From assembly GCA_905221605.1 (NCBI GenBank), contig CAJNDS010002111.1:250565-314564 (forward strand): a stretch of 64,000 nt of DNA, given 5' to 3'. The notes beneath the pieces are model-generated. The model worked only from the letters and a program-made list of their open reading frames with translations, made no database searches and was not told where the DNA came from. This document shows, in pieces, positions 17,471-29,400 of this stretch. The stretch comes from Symbiodinium natans. Lineage: Eukaryota; Sar; Dinophyceae; Suessiales; Symbiodiniaceae. Within the stretch, counting starts at the first letter, position 1; the number at the start of each line of letters is the position of its first letter. The position numbers and the translations under genes were made by a program.

Positions 17471-20400
17471 CTGTGCCACCCAGGGAGGCTTCTTCGGGTG
17501 CGTTTAGGGGTTCAGGGTTAAAGATTAGGGCTTCGTTGCTCTTTTGCGGGTGGTTTCAGGGTTTAGGGTTTGCGAGTGTTGGGTTTAGGCTGCATCAGGG
17601 CGCCCGAAAAAGAATGGAGGGCCATCCCCCCGGCTTTGTGAGGCGGAACAGGATATCCGAGCTCTCCAACGAGGTCAGGGCTGTACAGCTGTAGGGATCT
17701 TAGGATCTTGGCTAGGTTTACAAAGGACCCGGCCTTCCAAGAACCTAGGCTGAAAAAGGGGTGCCCTTTTTTGCTTAAAGGGGTTTACAAGGGAACCTAC
17801 ACCCCCCAAAAAGGGAATAAGGGTACTACTGGGCATCCTGGTATGCCAAAGCTCTAAACTCCCTGCGCCTAGGGAGGTTCGGCCACTTCTTGTCGTACTC
17901 GAAGAAGGTCAGCGCCTGGGCATCGGGGCGGGTCGCTTTGAGGAGGTCCCAGGTGACCCTCATGTGGAACGAACCTCATGTGATGTTGTTTGGACAGCCC
18001 GAATTCCAACAAGCCCCCCACAGAAGAAGCTTTGCAGAAGGTCCCCTGAGGATCCGACGTGGCCCTTACCGTAGGGCCCGCGAGCGGTTCGGCCTATCCG
18101 GTGGACGTAGTCCTAGGCGAACGAAAGGAGCTGCCACCCTCATGTGTCATGCCGCAGGCTCTTCTTACTACATACTACTTACTGCTTACTACTTACTACT
18201 TGCTCCTTACTACTTACTACTCACTACTTACTACTTACTACTTACTACTTACTACTTACTGCTTACTACTTACTACTTGCTCCTTACTACTTACTACTCA
18301 CTACTTACTACTTACTGCTTACTACTTGCTACTTGCTACTTGCTACCTGCTACCTGCTACTTACTACGTGCTACCTACTACTTACTACTTACTACCCCCG
18401 CCCACGGGTGTGAAGGAGAAAACCAAGAGTCGAGACAGAATTCACACTGGCTGCTCGGGCCAGCTCTAAATCCCGAAACAGTGTAGGAAGCAAGGCACTG
18501 CCATCATCCCCGAACCAAGTAAGGCTTCGTCTGCCGTTGAAGGCGACAGCTTCGGGATCGAGGATTGCTTTTGGGGCCTGGGAACCTGAACCCTAAATCC
18601 GAACTACCAATTGCGAAAGAACCCCCCCCAAAAGCACAAAAATGATTCTTCCTCATAAGGGGTAATAGGGATTATTATCTGACATTTTTCGGGGGGGGGG
18701 GGGGGGGGGGGGTTCTTCAGCAAACAGGAGCTAAACTCCCTGAATCCTAAACCCATTAACAAGGATGTCCAAGACCCCTGCTTCGATGTCACCCATGTCG
18801 AAGATGACGACCTCAGGCAAGAGGGCCTTTTGCCCTGGACTTCTAGCTAAACTCTAGCCCTAAACCCGAAACCCGAAACCCGAAACCCGAAACCCGAAAC
18901 CCGAAACCCGAAACCCTAAACCCTAAACCCTAAACCCTAAACCCTAAACCCTAAACCCTAAACCCTAGCCCTAAACCCTAAACCACATATGCCAAAAAAA
19001 AACGACATCGAGGCGGGGGCGTGGGAGATGCCCGGGATGTCAAGGCCCCGGCCTCGATCGAAGATTCGGGTTATGGAAGGGTCAGGGGGGGGGGGGGGGG
19101 GGGTTTAGGGTTTAAGGTTTAGGGTTGAGGGTTTAGGGTTTAGGGTTTGGGGTTTAGGGTTTAGGGTTTAGGGTTTAGGGTTTCGGGTCTAGGGTTTAGG
19201 GTTTCGGGCACCGAGGGTTTAGGGGTTAAGGGCTTGGGGGGTTTAGGGTCTAGGGCTTGGGGGTTTAGGGTTTAGGGCTCGGGGGGTTCAGGTTTGGGAG
19301 CCTTTGGGCTTTAGAACTCGGAGCTTTCGGGCCCTGGGGGATTGGGATGTTTAGACGTCTAGGGATCAAGGTCTCGAGCCCTGCCCAGGAAGCATGGGGC
19401 TGAGTTTTGGAGGTCCTTAAACCCTAAACCCTGAACCCTGAACCCTAAACCCTAAACCCTAAACCCTGAGCCCTGAGCCCTAAACCCTAAACCCTAAACC
19501 CTAAACCCTAAACCCTAAACCCACCTCGATGCTGAGGCTTTGAATGGCTGGGGCGCGTACCCATGACGTCTGTTGTCACCAGGAGCTTGACCTTTCCATT
19601 TCGAAAGTCCTTCGAGCCAGGGCTTCGGGTTTTTAGGGTTTAGGGTTTAGGGTTTAGGGTTTAGGGTTTAGGGTTTAGGGTTTAGGGTTTAGGGTTTAGG
19701 GTTTAGGGTTTAGGGTTTAGGGTTTAGGGTTTAGGGCTCAGGGTTTAGGGTTTAGGGTTTAGGGTTTAGGGTTTGAGTTTAGGGTTTAAGAGGCTCATGC
19801 CACAGCAGCACATACGCTAGAACACACACTCTGACAGTACAAAGGTAAGCTTGGGAACTCAACTTCAGGGCACAATCTAACCTGGGCGCATGTTTTCTCA
19901 GCAGACGTTGCTCACTTGGCGGGGGAATTCCGCTTCGGCTTGCATGTTTACGATTGTTCTTGTTCCAGGTCCGCGATGTATACCTGTATACAGCATACAA
20001 ACGATGTCAAAATGGAAGCCCCCCTCCCCACCCCTCCCCCGCACCGCCAGAAACCCCACCTGGGCTGCTCGACCTGAAACGCCGGTCGTCGGTCCTCTAA
20101 GGTGTTCAGCCGCGACTCTTGCGACTTCCCACCATGCCTCAGCCACCACCGCAAAGTCAGGCTTTGTGACTTGAGCCCTTGAACTCTGCACCTGAAATCC
20201 AAACCATTTAAGAACCTCGCACCCGCATCCACCAACACCGTGTCTTCTCATGGCCCCATGGTGTGGCACGACACCCCCCGAACACTACCCCGCGAGCTTT
20301 GGACCTTGTTCCGTGGGCCCGCATCTTCCAAACTACGCCCTCAGGAGTACCACCGAAGCCTTTCCGCTCAAAACGCGAGACTCAGGGCTACGGGGGACTA

Positions 20401-23400
20401 GGGTAGACGGGGTGGAGGCTTTCAGAGGCTAGGATTCAGTTAAGGCTTCGACTTCAAGGGCCCAAAATATTGAGACACAGGCGCTTGGCAAGGCTTCAGG
20501 CTCGGAGCTGCATGCGGGTCCCAAACCCCTAAACCCTAATCCCTAAACCCGAAACCCGAAACCCGAAACCCGAAACCCGAAACCCGAAACCCGAAACCAC
20601 CACAAATCCCTGCAACTTGAGGCGCGGACATGACATTGGCCTTGAAGCCCTCGCTCTGCAAACGCTTGGCGAGCGTGTCCGCCAGATCTGGGATCACATT
20701 CGGGTGGTTTGGGGTTCGGGCTTAGGGCGAAGAAGCCTGAAGATTCTTAACAAAAGCTCGGTGGCCGCCCTGCAGCCGCAAGCATGCCAAACCACGACCG
20801 AAGAAGCCAACTGTGCATGAGCGGAGGCACTTTTCCGGCTGACAAAGACGAGGATCTTGTGCTCGTCGCTGGCCTAAGGTTGGACACTGGTGTTGCAGTA
20901 TGGGGGTGTACGAAAATCAGGGGGCCCCGAATTTTTTGACCCCCCAGATAGTAGGATTCCCTTGAAAAAGGACCCCAAAAAGGTACCCCTAGTTTCTGAA
21001 AGCCCCATATTGAAACCCTTGCTTCTCATGAAATCTCTACGGGGATGGGGGGTGGGGGTGCCACAACTATGCCCATTGCTGTCGCGGACAGTCGTGCTCG
21101 CTCGATGGCGTGGCCGTAGGTGTCGGGTTTGGGTGTTGAGGTTTTCGGGGTTGAGGGTTGAGGTTTTGGGCTTGCAGGGCTGTGCGTGTCGGACTTGGTT
21201 GGGTTTTGCTTGGGATATCGGTTTGGGCGCAAAGCTTTTGGCACGCCTTTCACCGCTGTAGAAGGCGTGGGGGGAGGAAGGGGGGAGGGGGGGGGGGCGG
21301 GGGGAGGGAGAGAGGAGGGGGAGAGAGGAGGGAGAGAGGGGGGAGAAGGGAGGGAGAGGGGAGGCGCAGGGAAGGCGCAGGGGAGATTGGGGGGGTAAGA
21401 AGGGGAATGAGAGAATATTGACAAAGGAAAATCGTCCTGCGCACTAGCCAATGGCTTTCCGTTGTGTTGCACGCCTGCCTTGTCATAGATATATCTATAT
21501 CGGCAGCTCCTCCTCACTACGACGACCCCCTTCTGCACTCGGTCAGACTTGGACTACGACTACGGCGCACTATGGTGCTTCCTGAGTCTGACTGACGCGA
21601 ACTTCAGTGCTGTCAGAGGGATGCAGCAGCAAATCGGTTTTGCGCGTTGTCGTCTTTTCGTGCTCTCTGAATTCCACCGTGTCCAAATGATGGTCGATGG
21701 CAAGCTCCCTCACCGCTTAAAACCCTATCTGGGAAGCAGGCGCGGGGTCCTCGGAGGAGATTTGCGCCCGGCGCCATGAGCGGAGTTTTGCTCTCCCTCT
21801 GTCTCACTTGCGCCGAACGATGCCAATCCAAGTGCATTTGTCAATCTTTCAAGCAGCTCGAAGCAACTTAGGATGTCCGGAAGGATCACGCTTCCGCGTC
21901 AGGATTCTCCAGGAGCTGAGAATCGTCATCCACAAAGACAAGGCCGTGGAGCTTGCCGCTTCCTTCCACACTACAAGGAACTCGCGCTGACGCGCTCGGC
22001 CACCTCGCCCAGGGTGTAAGCCCATCGGGGTGAGAAGGGCACCAAGCCATCAGCCTGTCGCTCTGAGAAATCCTTCTGTAGCAAGCAATTGCGGTCGTGC
22101 TTCCTGGCTGAGGAGCATCCGCAGCATTTGTAGCTCACCAGAGCTGTTTTCAGACACTCCTCACGCTGCGCTCAAAGCGCTTTTCGAATGCCTCCAGCCG
22201 CTTACGGTCCTTCTCATGGTCAGCTTCCAAAATCCTCTTCAGGTTACAGTCTGACTTATTTTTGCACGCTCGGGTTTCATGTCGTATCGTTTCTCGGTCC
22301 AACTTAGAATTGTCAACTTGAGCTCTTCGCGGGAAAGGTTCACGCAAGCCCTATAAGACTCTGACCAGGACCTCGCGCAGGTGGGCATAAAGCAGCTCCT
22401 GCATGAAAGTTTTGGAGCGTAGGGGCTTACAGTCTGGGGCTTACAGTCTGAGTCTGGGGCTTACTGTAGGGCTTCAGGCTTTTACTGCTGCAACCCCGAA
22501 GCATGACAAGATGCCCACTCTCCACACGAACTGTAGCAAAGGAGCATGGCCAGGGTAGCCTTTCCAATCGCCGTAAGCGGCCCGTCGTTTAGGGTCTGTC
22601 TGGGCTTAGTGTGACCTGGCACGACTTAAAGCAAAGCAGTGAGTGACTTGGTGAGGCAGGCCAACAAAGAAAAGTGCCAAATGATGGGGAAGAGGGAGAA
22701 CCCAGAAAGCATGCAGGATGTGCGACAGTGTGACAGAAGCACTAACAAGCCCGGAAAAGAGAAGGCACCAAACCCGGCGAAGGGACATGACAGGATCAAA
22801 CCCACCTGCCTCAAACCCCACATATCCTGCCAGCACAGACCCAAGACGGTGAAACCACGACACGGGCACATCGAGGGCGATCTCGAACACGGAATGCTCC
22901 ATGGTTCATCGGCGAGCGTGATTTGTTGCGTGCTCGGCCAGGCCCGCGCCGATACGCGAGCGCGATTTGACCCAAAACGGGCGCTGAATTCCTGGAACCG
23001 GGCCCTGAGCTGCTCTTCGCACCTGAGGAAGCTGTCGCGCGCCTCTTCATCTTGAGCTTCTCAGCATCTGCGCCATAGTACAGCAGATCCGAAACCCTAA
23101 GCCCCAAACTCCTTTTGTCCCTCAACCCCTAACCCGGTCTCCTGCTTTGCCTGGTCTCGCTCCTCCCAGGTGGACCTCTGAGCTGTGCACGTTTGGGGTC
23201 TTGATGGTGCTAGAGCTCAGGGTTCAGAGGTTCGGCTCCTTTATTTGGTGAGCAGCCAGCAAGACAAAGATCATCAAGTTCAGTTCCGTTCCGGGGGCTC
23301 CGGGGTGGCAAATGGACCCTCGGTTTAGGGTTTCGGGTTTAGGGCTTGGGGTTTAGGGTTTAGGGTTTAGGGTTTAGGGTACGGGGGGCAACCGAAGGAG

Positions 23401-26400
23401 GACAGGGAACAAAGCAGTCAACCCCAACAGAAGCCCTTAATACCCCTGGAACAACCAACAACCGAACAACAAGACCCCAAACCAAGGGCACACTTTTTAC
23501 GAAACCTTTGACCGCTTTGGTCATGGCTTGAGCCAAAGATTACCGGGTTCATTGACCCTTCAACTTCCAATACCAACTCCTTTCTACAATACCAATTGCA
23601 GCTCCGCACTCCCCCTGTCCTAGGATTTCCTAGGACACATTGGAGGTGCAGATCTTTGGCCAAAAACCGCCATTTAGGCAGCAGCCAGCTGCTTGAAATG
23701 CACATTATGGTTTAACGTCATCCAGGACGAACCTTCAGCTCATTGGCTGAATCCTTTACCATTGAGGATTTCTTCACCTCGCACTTGGAAAATTCACGTT
23801 CCAGCGGCCCGTTCCTCACCAAGGAACTCAGCATTCACCACCCAGCCATCCTTGAGGCAATGCTTACAAAGCGTTTTAGCCCTGGGCTGTGAATATCGCA
23901 GAACATCACAGTCACTGCTTGCGTGCATACAGTTCCCACCCACTGTTGTATACAAAGTGGCACTCGCAGGAATAACCACCGCTTTCTTGATCCACAGCCA
24001 TTTATACAGCCGTCGAAAGAGGCACCATGCCAGTTCCCAGAGTATAATTGCTGCCACCAAATATGCAACAAGGTCTGAATTGTTGATAACCATTTCAATA
24101 CCTTGAGCCAAAACCATCACCGTAGACGTGTTGGCGACCTTGCACACCCCTTCTTCTGAGCAAAAGAATCCAGCAGTTGACACTTCTTCGCCACCAGTTG
24201 CCATCCCTTGCAGAGATGCAGCCACCATCATGACCGCCATTGCAAGCGAGGCTTTTTTCAAGTCAGTCCCTTGTACCAACAGTCGGAGACCCCAAAGTGC
24301 CTTTTGCTTTGCGTACACCTGTCCACTCATCAACTTAGTCAACAGGTCAGCGATCATATACTCACCGCGAAGATGCGCTATCACCATATAACCACGGTCC
24401 ACCAGAGACCTGACACCGGCTGCTCGAATTCTCAGGTGTCTTGTCCTCCAGCTTCCAGCAGGATATTGAATGATCGAGCACGTTGAAACCGAATCTGTAT
24501 ACAGCACTTTTTGCAGCGATTCTTCACCTGTTCCAACCAAAGCGGCAATTATAGGGGTGCACGACTGAATCATCGTTGCTCCCTCTATGGACGCATGTAA
24601 TTCAGCTTCAGCTGTACTTAAAGCCACCGTTGATTGTCTTTGTGTTGCCCACATCACTGGACAGTCACCCCACACCACCACCGCTCCTGAGTGGCTCTTT
24701 TCGTTTTCACCTGCTGCAAAGCTGGCATCCGCGTAGGACTCCACCACCTTAACGCCTCGTCCATAACGCAACACCTCATTTCTTTCTTTTTCGCATGTTG
24801 CGATTGCTCCGAACGTCAAGCCTAACGTTGGAGTTGCAGCAAGGTATCGGAAAACCTCCTCAGCCTTTTTAACCACAAATCGCGGCCTTCGGGATGTCCA
24901 CAAAGACAACTGGCTCGTGCAGAACGCCAAATCAGGTCGAGTTTTGATTGCCACCCAGAGGAACTCCCCTACGGCACCTTGAGCCGCTCGCAAGGAAGGA
25001 ATATCCACCTCCTCTTCTTCACCTGGAGTTTCTTTCACCATTGGCAGGTTACTCCCTTTTCCAGTTTCATCGATCTGATACCCTCGTCGGTTCAGCAAAT
25101 CTCTCACAAAGTCCTCCTGGTTGAGAAAGAAGCTGCCATTTCGATACCAGATTTGGACACCTAAAAACTTCAGGAATCCATCACCGCAGCCTGGACCACA
25201 GAACTCGGGTTCAGAAGTTTTCCACTCCTTCCTAATCTGTTCCAAGGCCTCCCGGAGCACTGTCATAGTCCCAGCCATCAAAAAATCATCCACGTAAAGA
25301 CCCATTGTCCCTACCAACTTGCTTGCACCTTCCAGCTTCTCTTGCGCCATAATAAGGAACAGACTTGGGTCTGCATTGGACCTCTGAAAGCTCATTGCTT
25401 GTCCATCCTTTGACACCCAAGACATCCCTTGAAGACGTTGGTCTCGCCACTCCACCCATGCTGCAGGACTTTCGGCCAAACCGTACAAGGCCTTCCTCGC
25501 AATCCACCGCTCCTCCTTTGTGCAAAGACCCAATTTCACCGCCGCCCTTGGGGGCTGCACCACCACCAGACGCCCTTCTCTTTGCGCCCTATTCATCGGC
25601 GCCGTCAGAAAAGCTTTGGAAATGTCTAAGCCAGCGATGATCCACACCATATATGCTGCGTGCCTCACTTGACACCTGAATGTAGTTGAATCTAAACCTG
25701 GAGCGTACAGCGAGTGACGACTGAGTGACCTCGGCCCTTCATATTCTGTAGCTGCCATTGACGAAATGAAGTTTCCACATGCACAGATACGGGCACGTCG
25801 CCTCCCTGTCCCTTGCTTCCGGGTAAACACCACCAGACTGGGAACGTACTCAATCACCGGTGCATTAGGCTCCTCCGCCAATTTGTCCAGCTTTTCCTGA
25901 GTTGTTGGTTCCACCACCTCCAACTCTTTCACCAAAGACGTCACCTCGTCCGACAATGATTCCCTCCACTTTTCCAGCTCTTGCATGGCTTCTTGTGTAG
26001 GGATTGTTTTTGTTTGCAGGAACTCAACCTCCTCTGCTGCCTCAAGCGCGGTATTTTCTTGTACCATTTGCTGAACTTGAGCTGCTTTGACCAAAAACTT
26101 CGATAGCTGTTCCTCAGCCCTTTTTGCTTTAACCAGCCATTCTCTAGTCTCTGATCCTTTTTCTTCACTCGACTCATTGGCCGATCCATGGAACTCGTCC
26201 AAGATGCAACATTCCTGTTCAGCAATTAGGCGTCGAATACTCAAATGCTCTTCTAGAGCCCATTGATGCGCTTCGAACACAGCGTAGTCGACTTCTTCTG
26301 CAAGGTCGTCCAGCGAGGTCTCTTTCAACGTCATTTTTAACCACTTCCTTTTTTCACCTTCTTCAGCCTGTGGTTCCGGAAGAGGAAACTTGCATTGGAG

Positions 26401-29400
26401 AAGATAGCACCTATCCTTGTAGCTCAAACGCTCCATAAAAACAGGTGTGTACCCTGTCAAGGATACCCTGTTTCCTTTCCAAGGCATAGGGCCATGCAGC
26501 TTTCTCGGAAAGAACGACATGAAGTTCCAGTGGATATCCACCAATTTTCCAGGTAGGACTTTCTTCCCATAAGATTGCTCCACCACTTCAGCTCCTTCCT
26601 CTAAAACCTTTTCATCCTCAACCCACAGCTGACCATCTTTATAGTCACCAAAGCCACACACATAATTGCAGCAATGTTTTTCATTGTGACTATCCCTATG
26701 CAATGACACCGGAGCATTGCACGAGATCTGAAGAGCAGAAAATTTGGCTTCAGGATTGTGGTGCCTCACGAATGATGCCAAATAACGACATAGCCATGGT
26801 CTTCGATGAGTCTCTTTTGTGATACCACACACTCCGCCATGAGTATAGTGGCCCAACACCAGAGCTCGCGTACTTGTACACCAATTGTTGATACCACCTC
26901 TTCGATTCACCCTCTTTGGGTATACAATCCCTTCCAAAAGCTCCTCACAGTCCACGTAATCATACATAGACCTTTCATACATTGACTTGGCTTTTTGCTC
27001 TTCTTTTTCCAACTGTGTTCCATCCTCAGCAGTCTCACTTTTGCAGACCAAATAAGCATTTTCATGAGGAGAACAGCAAGTCGGCCAATACTCATCACCA
27101 GGAACATTGTCCTCGACATCTGCATTTTCTTCCAGCTCCCCCAGACCCTGCATGTCATCCTCGAAAATTTCTAAGGGCGGACTCTCCCCCCGCTTGCGAA
27201 GCAAGCGCAAGGAGCCCACATGACCACGCAGTGAAGAGGCCGGGCTTTTTTCATTTAACCGATGACGAACTGGAGGATCGCGAGGCGGAGGTAAAGGAGG
27301 ACCTTCCTCATCAGCGAACCGAAGCGCCGGTTTTTTCCCCTTGAGACGATGCTCTGGAGGAGAAGGCTCCTGTTCTTCTACCACCCCTTCCAGCTCCAAT
27401 TCAGGCGGTTCCTTTATATTGGAAAAAATCGTAGCGCAGGGAAATAACACCAGTTCATCCGGATCTTTTGCAGTCCCTTGAGCTTCCACCCAATAACCAC
27501 CAGGTAGGTCATCGCATGGACCCAAAAGAAGTGCAGGCTGCGTACGATCGACCCATTGCCGACCTTTCTTTGTTCCATCCGGACCCAGCAACTCCCACGG
27601 ACGACGTTTGACTTGAATCTGAGCACCAAAGGGAAGCAATGCTTTAGGATTCAACCCCAACTCCCTTTCAGCTTTCTGCCACCGTAACATTGACCAATGG
27701 CGAGCAGCCAGTGCCCAGTACGCCGGCCCGAGTCGCGCCTCCTTTAAGAGCGACCTGACACCACGTTTGAATAAACCCACACATGCTTCAGCGCGCCCAT
27801 TTGTTTGCGGGACTCCAGGATCACCAGTGGTCCTATATATCAGACGAGTTTCGCAAAAGGACCGGAAGCGTGCATTGACAAACTCCCCCGCTCGATCTGA
27901 GTGGATTCTCAACACCGGATACCCATGTCTCTGCAAGCGCACCATCATTCTTTGAACTGCCGATAAAACAGTTGTTTGCTGTTTGTCCACAATCGGCTCC
28001 ACCATAACGAAGTTGATCATACGAACCGGTTGGGTCAAGTGGTCCTTCAGTTCCTTCCAGGATTTTTCAGAAGCTTGAATTTTCAACACCTCTGCCTCCA
28101 GAACTGGCGCAGGTTCCACCGGTGCAGAGTCTTCCTCCTCGAAGTTAGCGACTGCATCGCCTAACCATTCTCCAACACCAGCACCATCATCTACCACCTG
28201 ATCTTCCACCTCATCCGCATCTTCCTCCTTTTCTGGAGGGCGACCCACATTGGGATCCAACATTGGAAATTGATACACACCAATAACAGCGTGTCGTGGC
28301 TTCTGCTGGTGAGCATCCTTTGAAAACTTGTATGGACCCGCTAAGTCCAATGATAAAGTGTAAGCATCCCCATGCTTTCGCCTCAAATGGCGATGCTCTT
28401 TTCCAGCAGCAGACACACAGATTTGACAATCACGTCTGAAGGGAATATGCCCCCTTAGGCAATGGTCACGGAAAGCTCGCTCCTCGGTCGTCAACCTCCG
28501 TAGCGTCCCTTCTCGTTCTTCTTTTTTTAACACCGTAGCTTCCCGTTCAGCATCGCTCTCATGCAACCATTGTGCCAACCTGTGACGTATTCTTTTAACC
28601 AATCCAAACGCCCATCGCGCCCATATAGAGGATTGTCCAATACGCTCTTCCAGGGTAGAAGCGAATGTTGCTGACCACGGAACAACCACGCGAACCTGTT
28701 CCAACGATTCCCATAGTTCCATATCAGACACCAGGAAAGTCGTAGGTTTCACCAGAGCATGTCCCAATGCTCCTTGATCAAAGTGTGCAGCGTACATTCC
28801 ATAACGCTCACAAAAGCTTTTCACCTCTGGCCAACTCCAGAAGGTAGGACTTGAGAGCCCTTCCTGAGAACCATCCACCAGATCCTCAGCACTCAAGACC
28901 GTTTTGCCGTTCTGAGAGAAATCTTTCCCTATGAGTTCAGGGTCCCCAGGGCTTTCCATGCCAAAGAAGACAGAACTTCCATTGATGACTTCAGCAGTTC
29001 CACCCCTTGAATGCACCGCCACGTCATATAGGAAAAGCATCTTCAGAAGTAAAACACCATCCTTTTGAGCTAATTCTTGATGTGGCCAAGGAAGACTTTT
29101 TACTCCCAACCGTTCAGGCCCACAGCGCCGGCGTAATACAGGTGGACCACCGTCTTCACCTCTCAACCTTGACACTGTCCTGCATGGAGGTCCTCCAATC
29201 ACAGCAACCACCTTTCCTTCAGCCGCCAGATGCAGAAGATACTTCCAGACGCTCGAATTATGTAGGTCACCACCTTTTGTCAAATCCAGCTCCAGTACCT
29301 CCACATCCCGACTGGGAAAATGCCATTTTTGTTTTCCCGAAAATAGGTGTACCACCACCCTTTTTGCTCGTGCCAGCCGTCTCCTTTTATGACGGTTGAA

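Noticed and set aside
17640-17690. Possible helicase exon (PDLVGELGYPVPP)
   Set aside because: The exons at 17869 and 17413 join directly in phase and give the expected C-terminus, leaving no place for it.
18059-18486. Tyr/Leu/Thr-rich frames (YYLLLTT repeats)
   Set aside because: Translation of a 7-bp minisatellite; all three frames stay open.
16283-19790. CRISPR array from regularly spaced short repeats
   Set aside because: Repeats are contiguous with no unique spacers, and the setting is eukaryotic.
21026-21538. Pro/Ser-rich 170-codon - strand frame
   Set aside because: Driven by a homopurine tract; no conserved motif.
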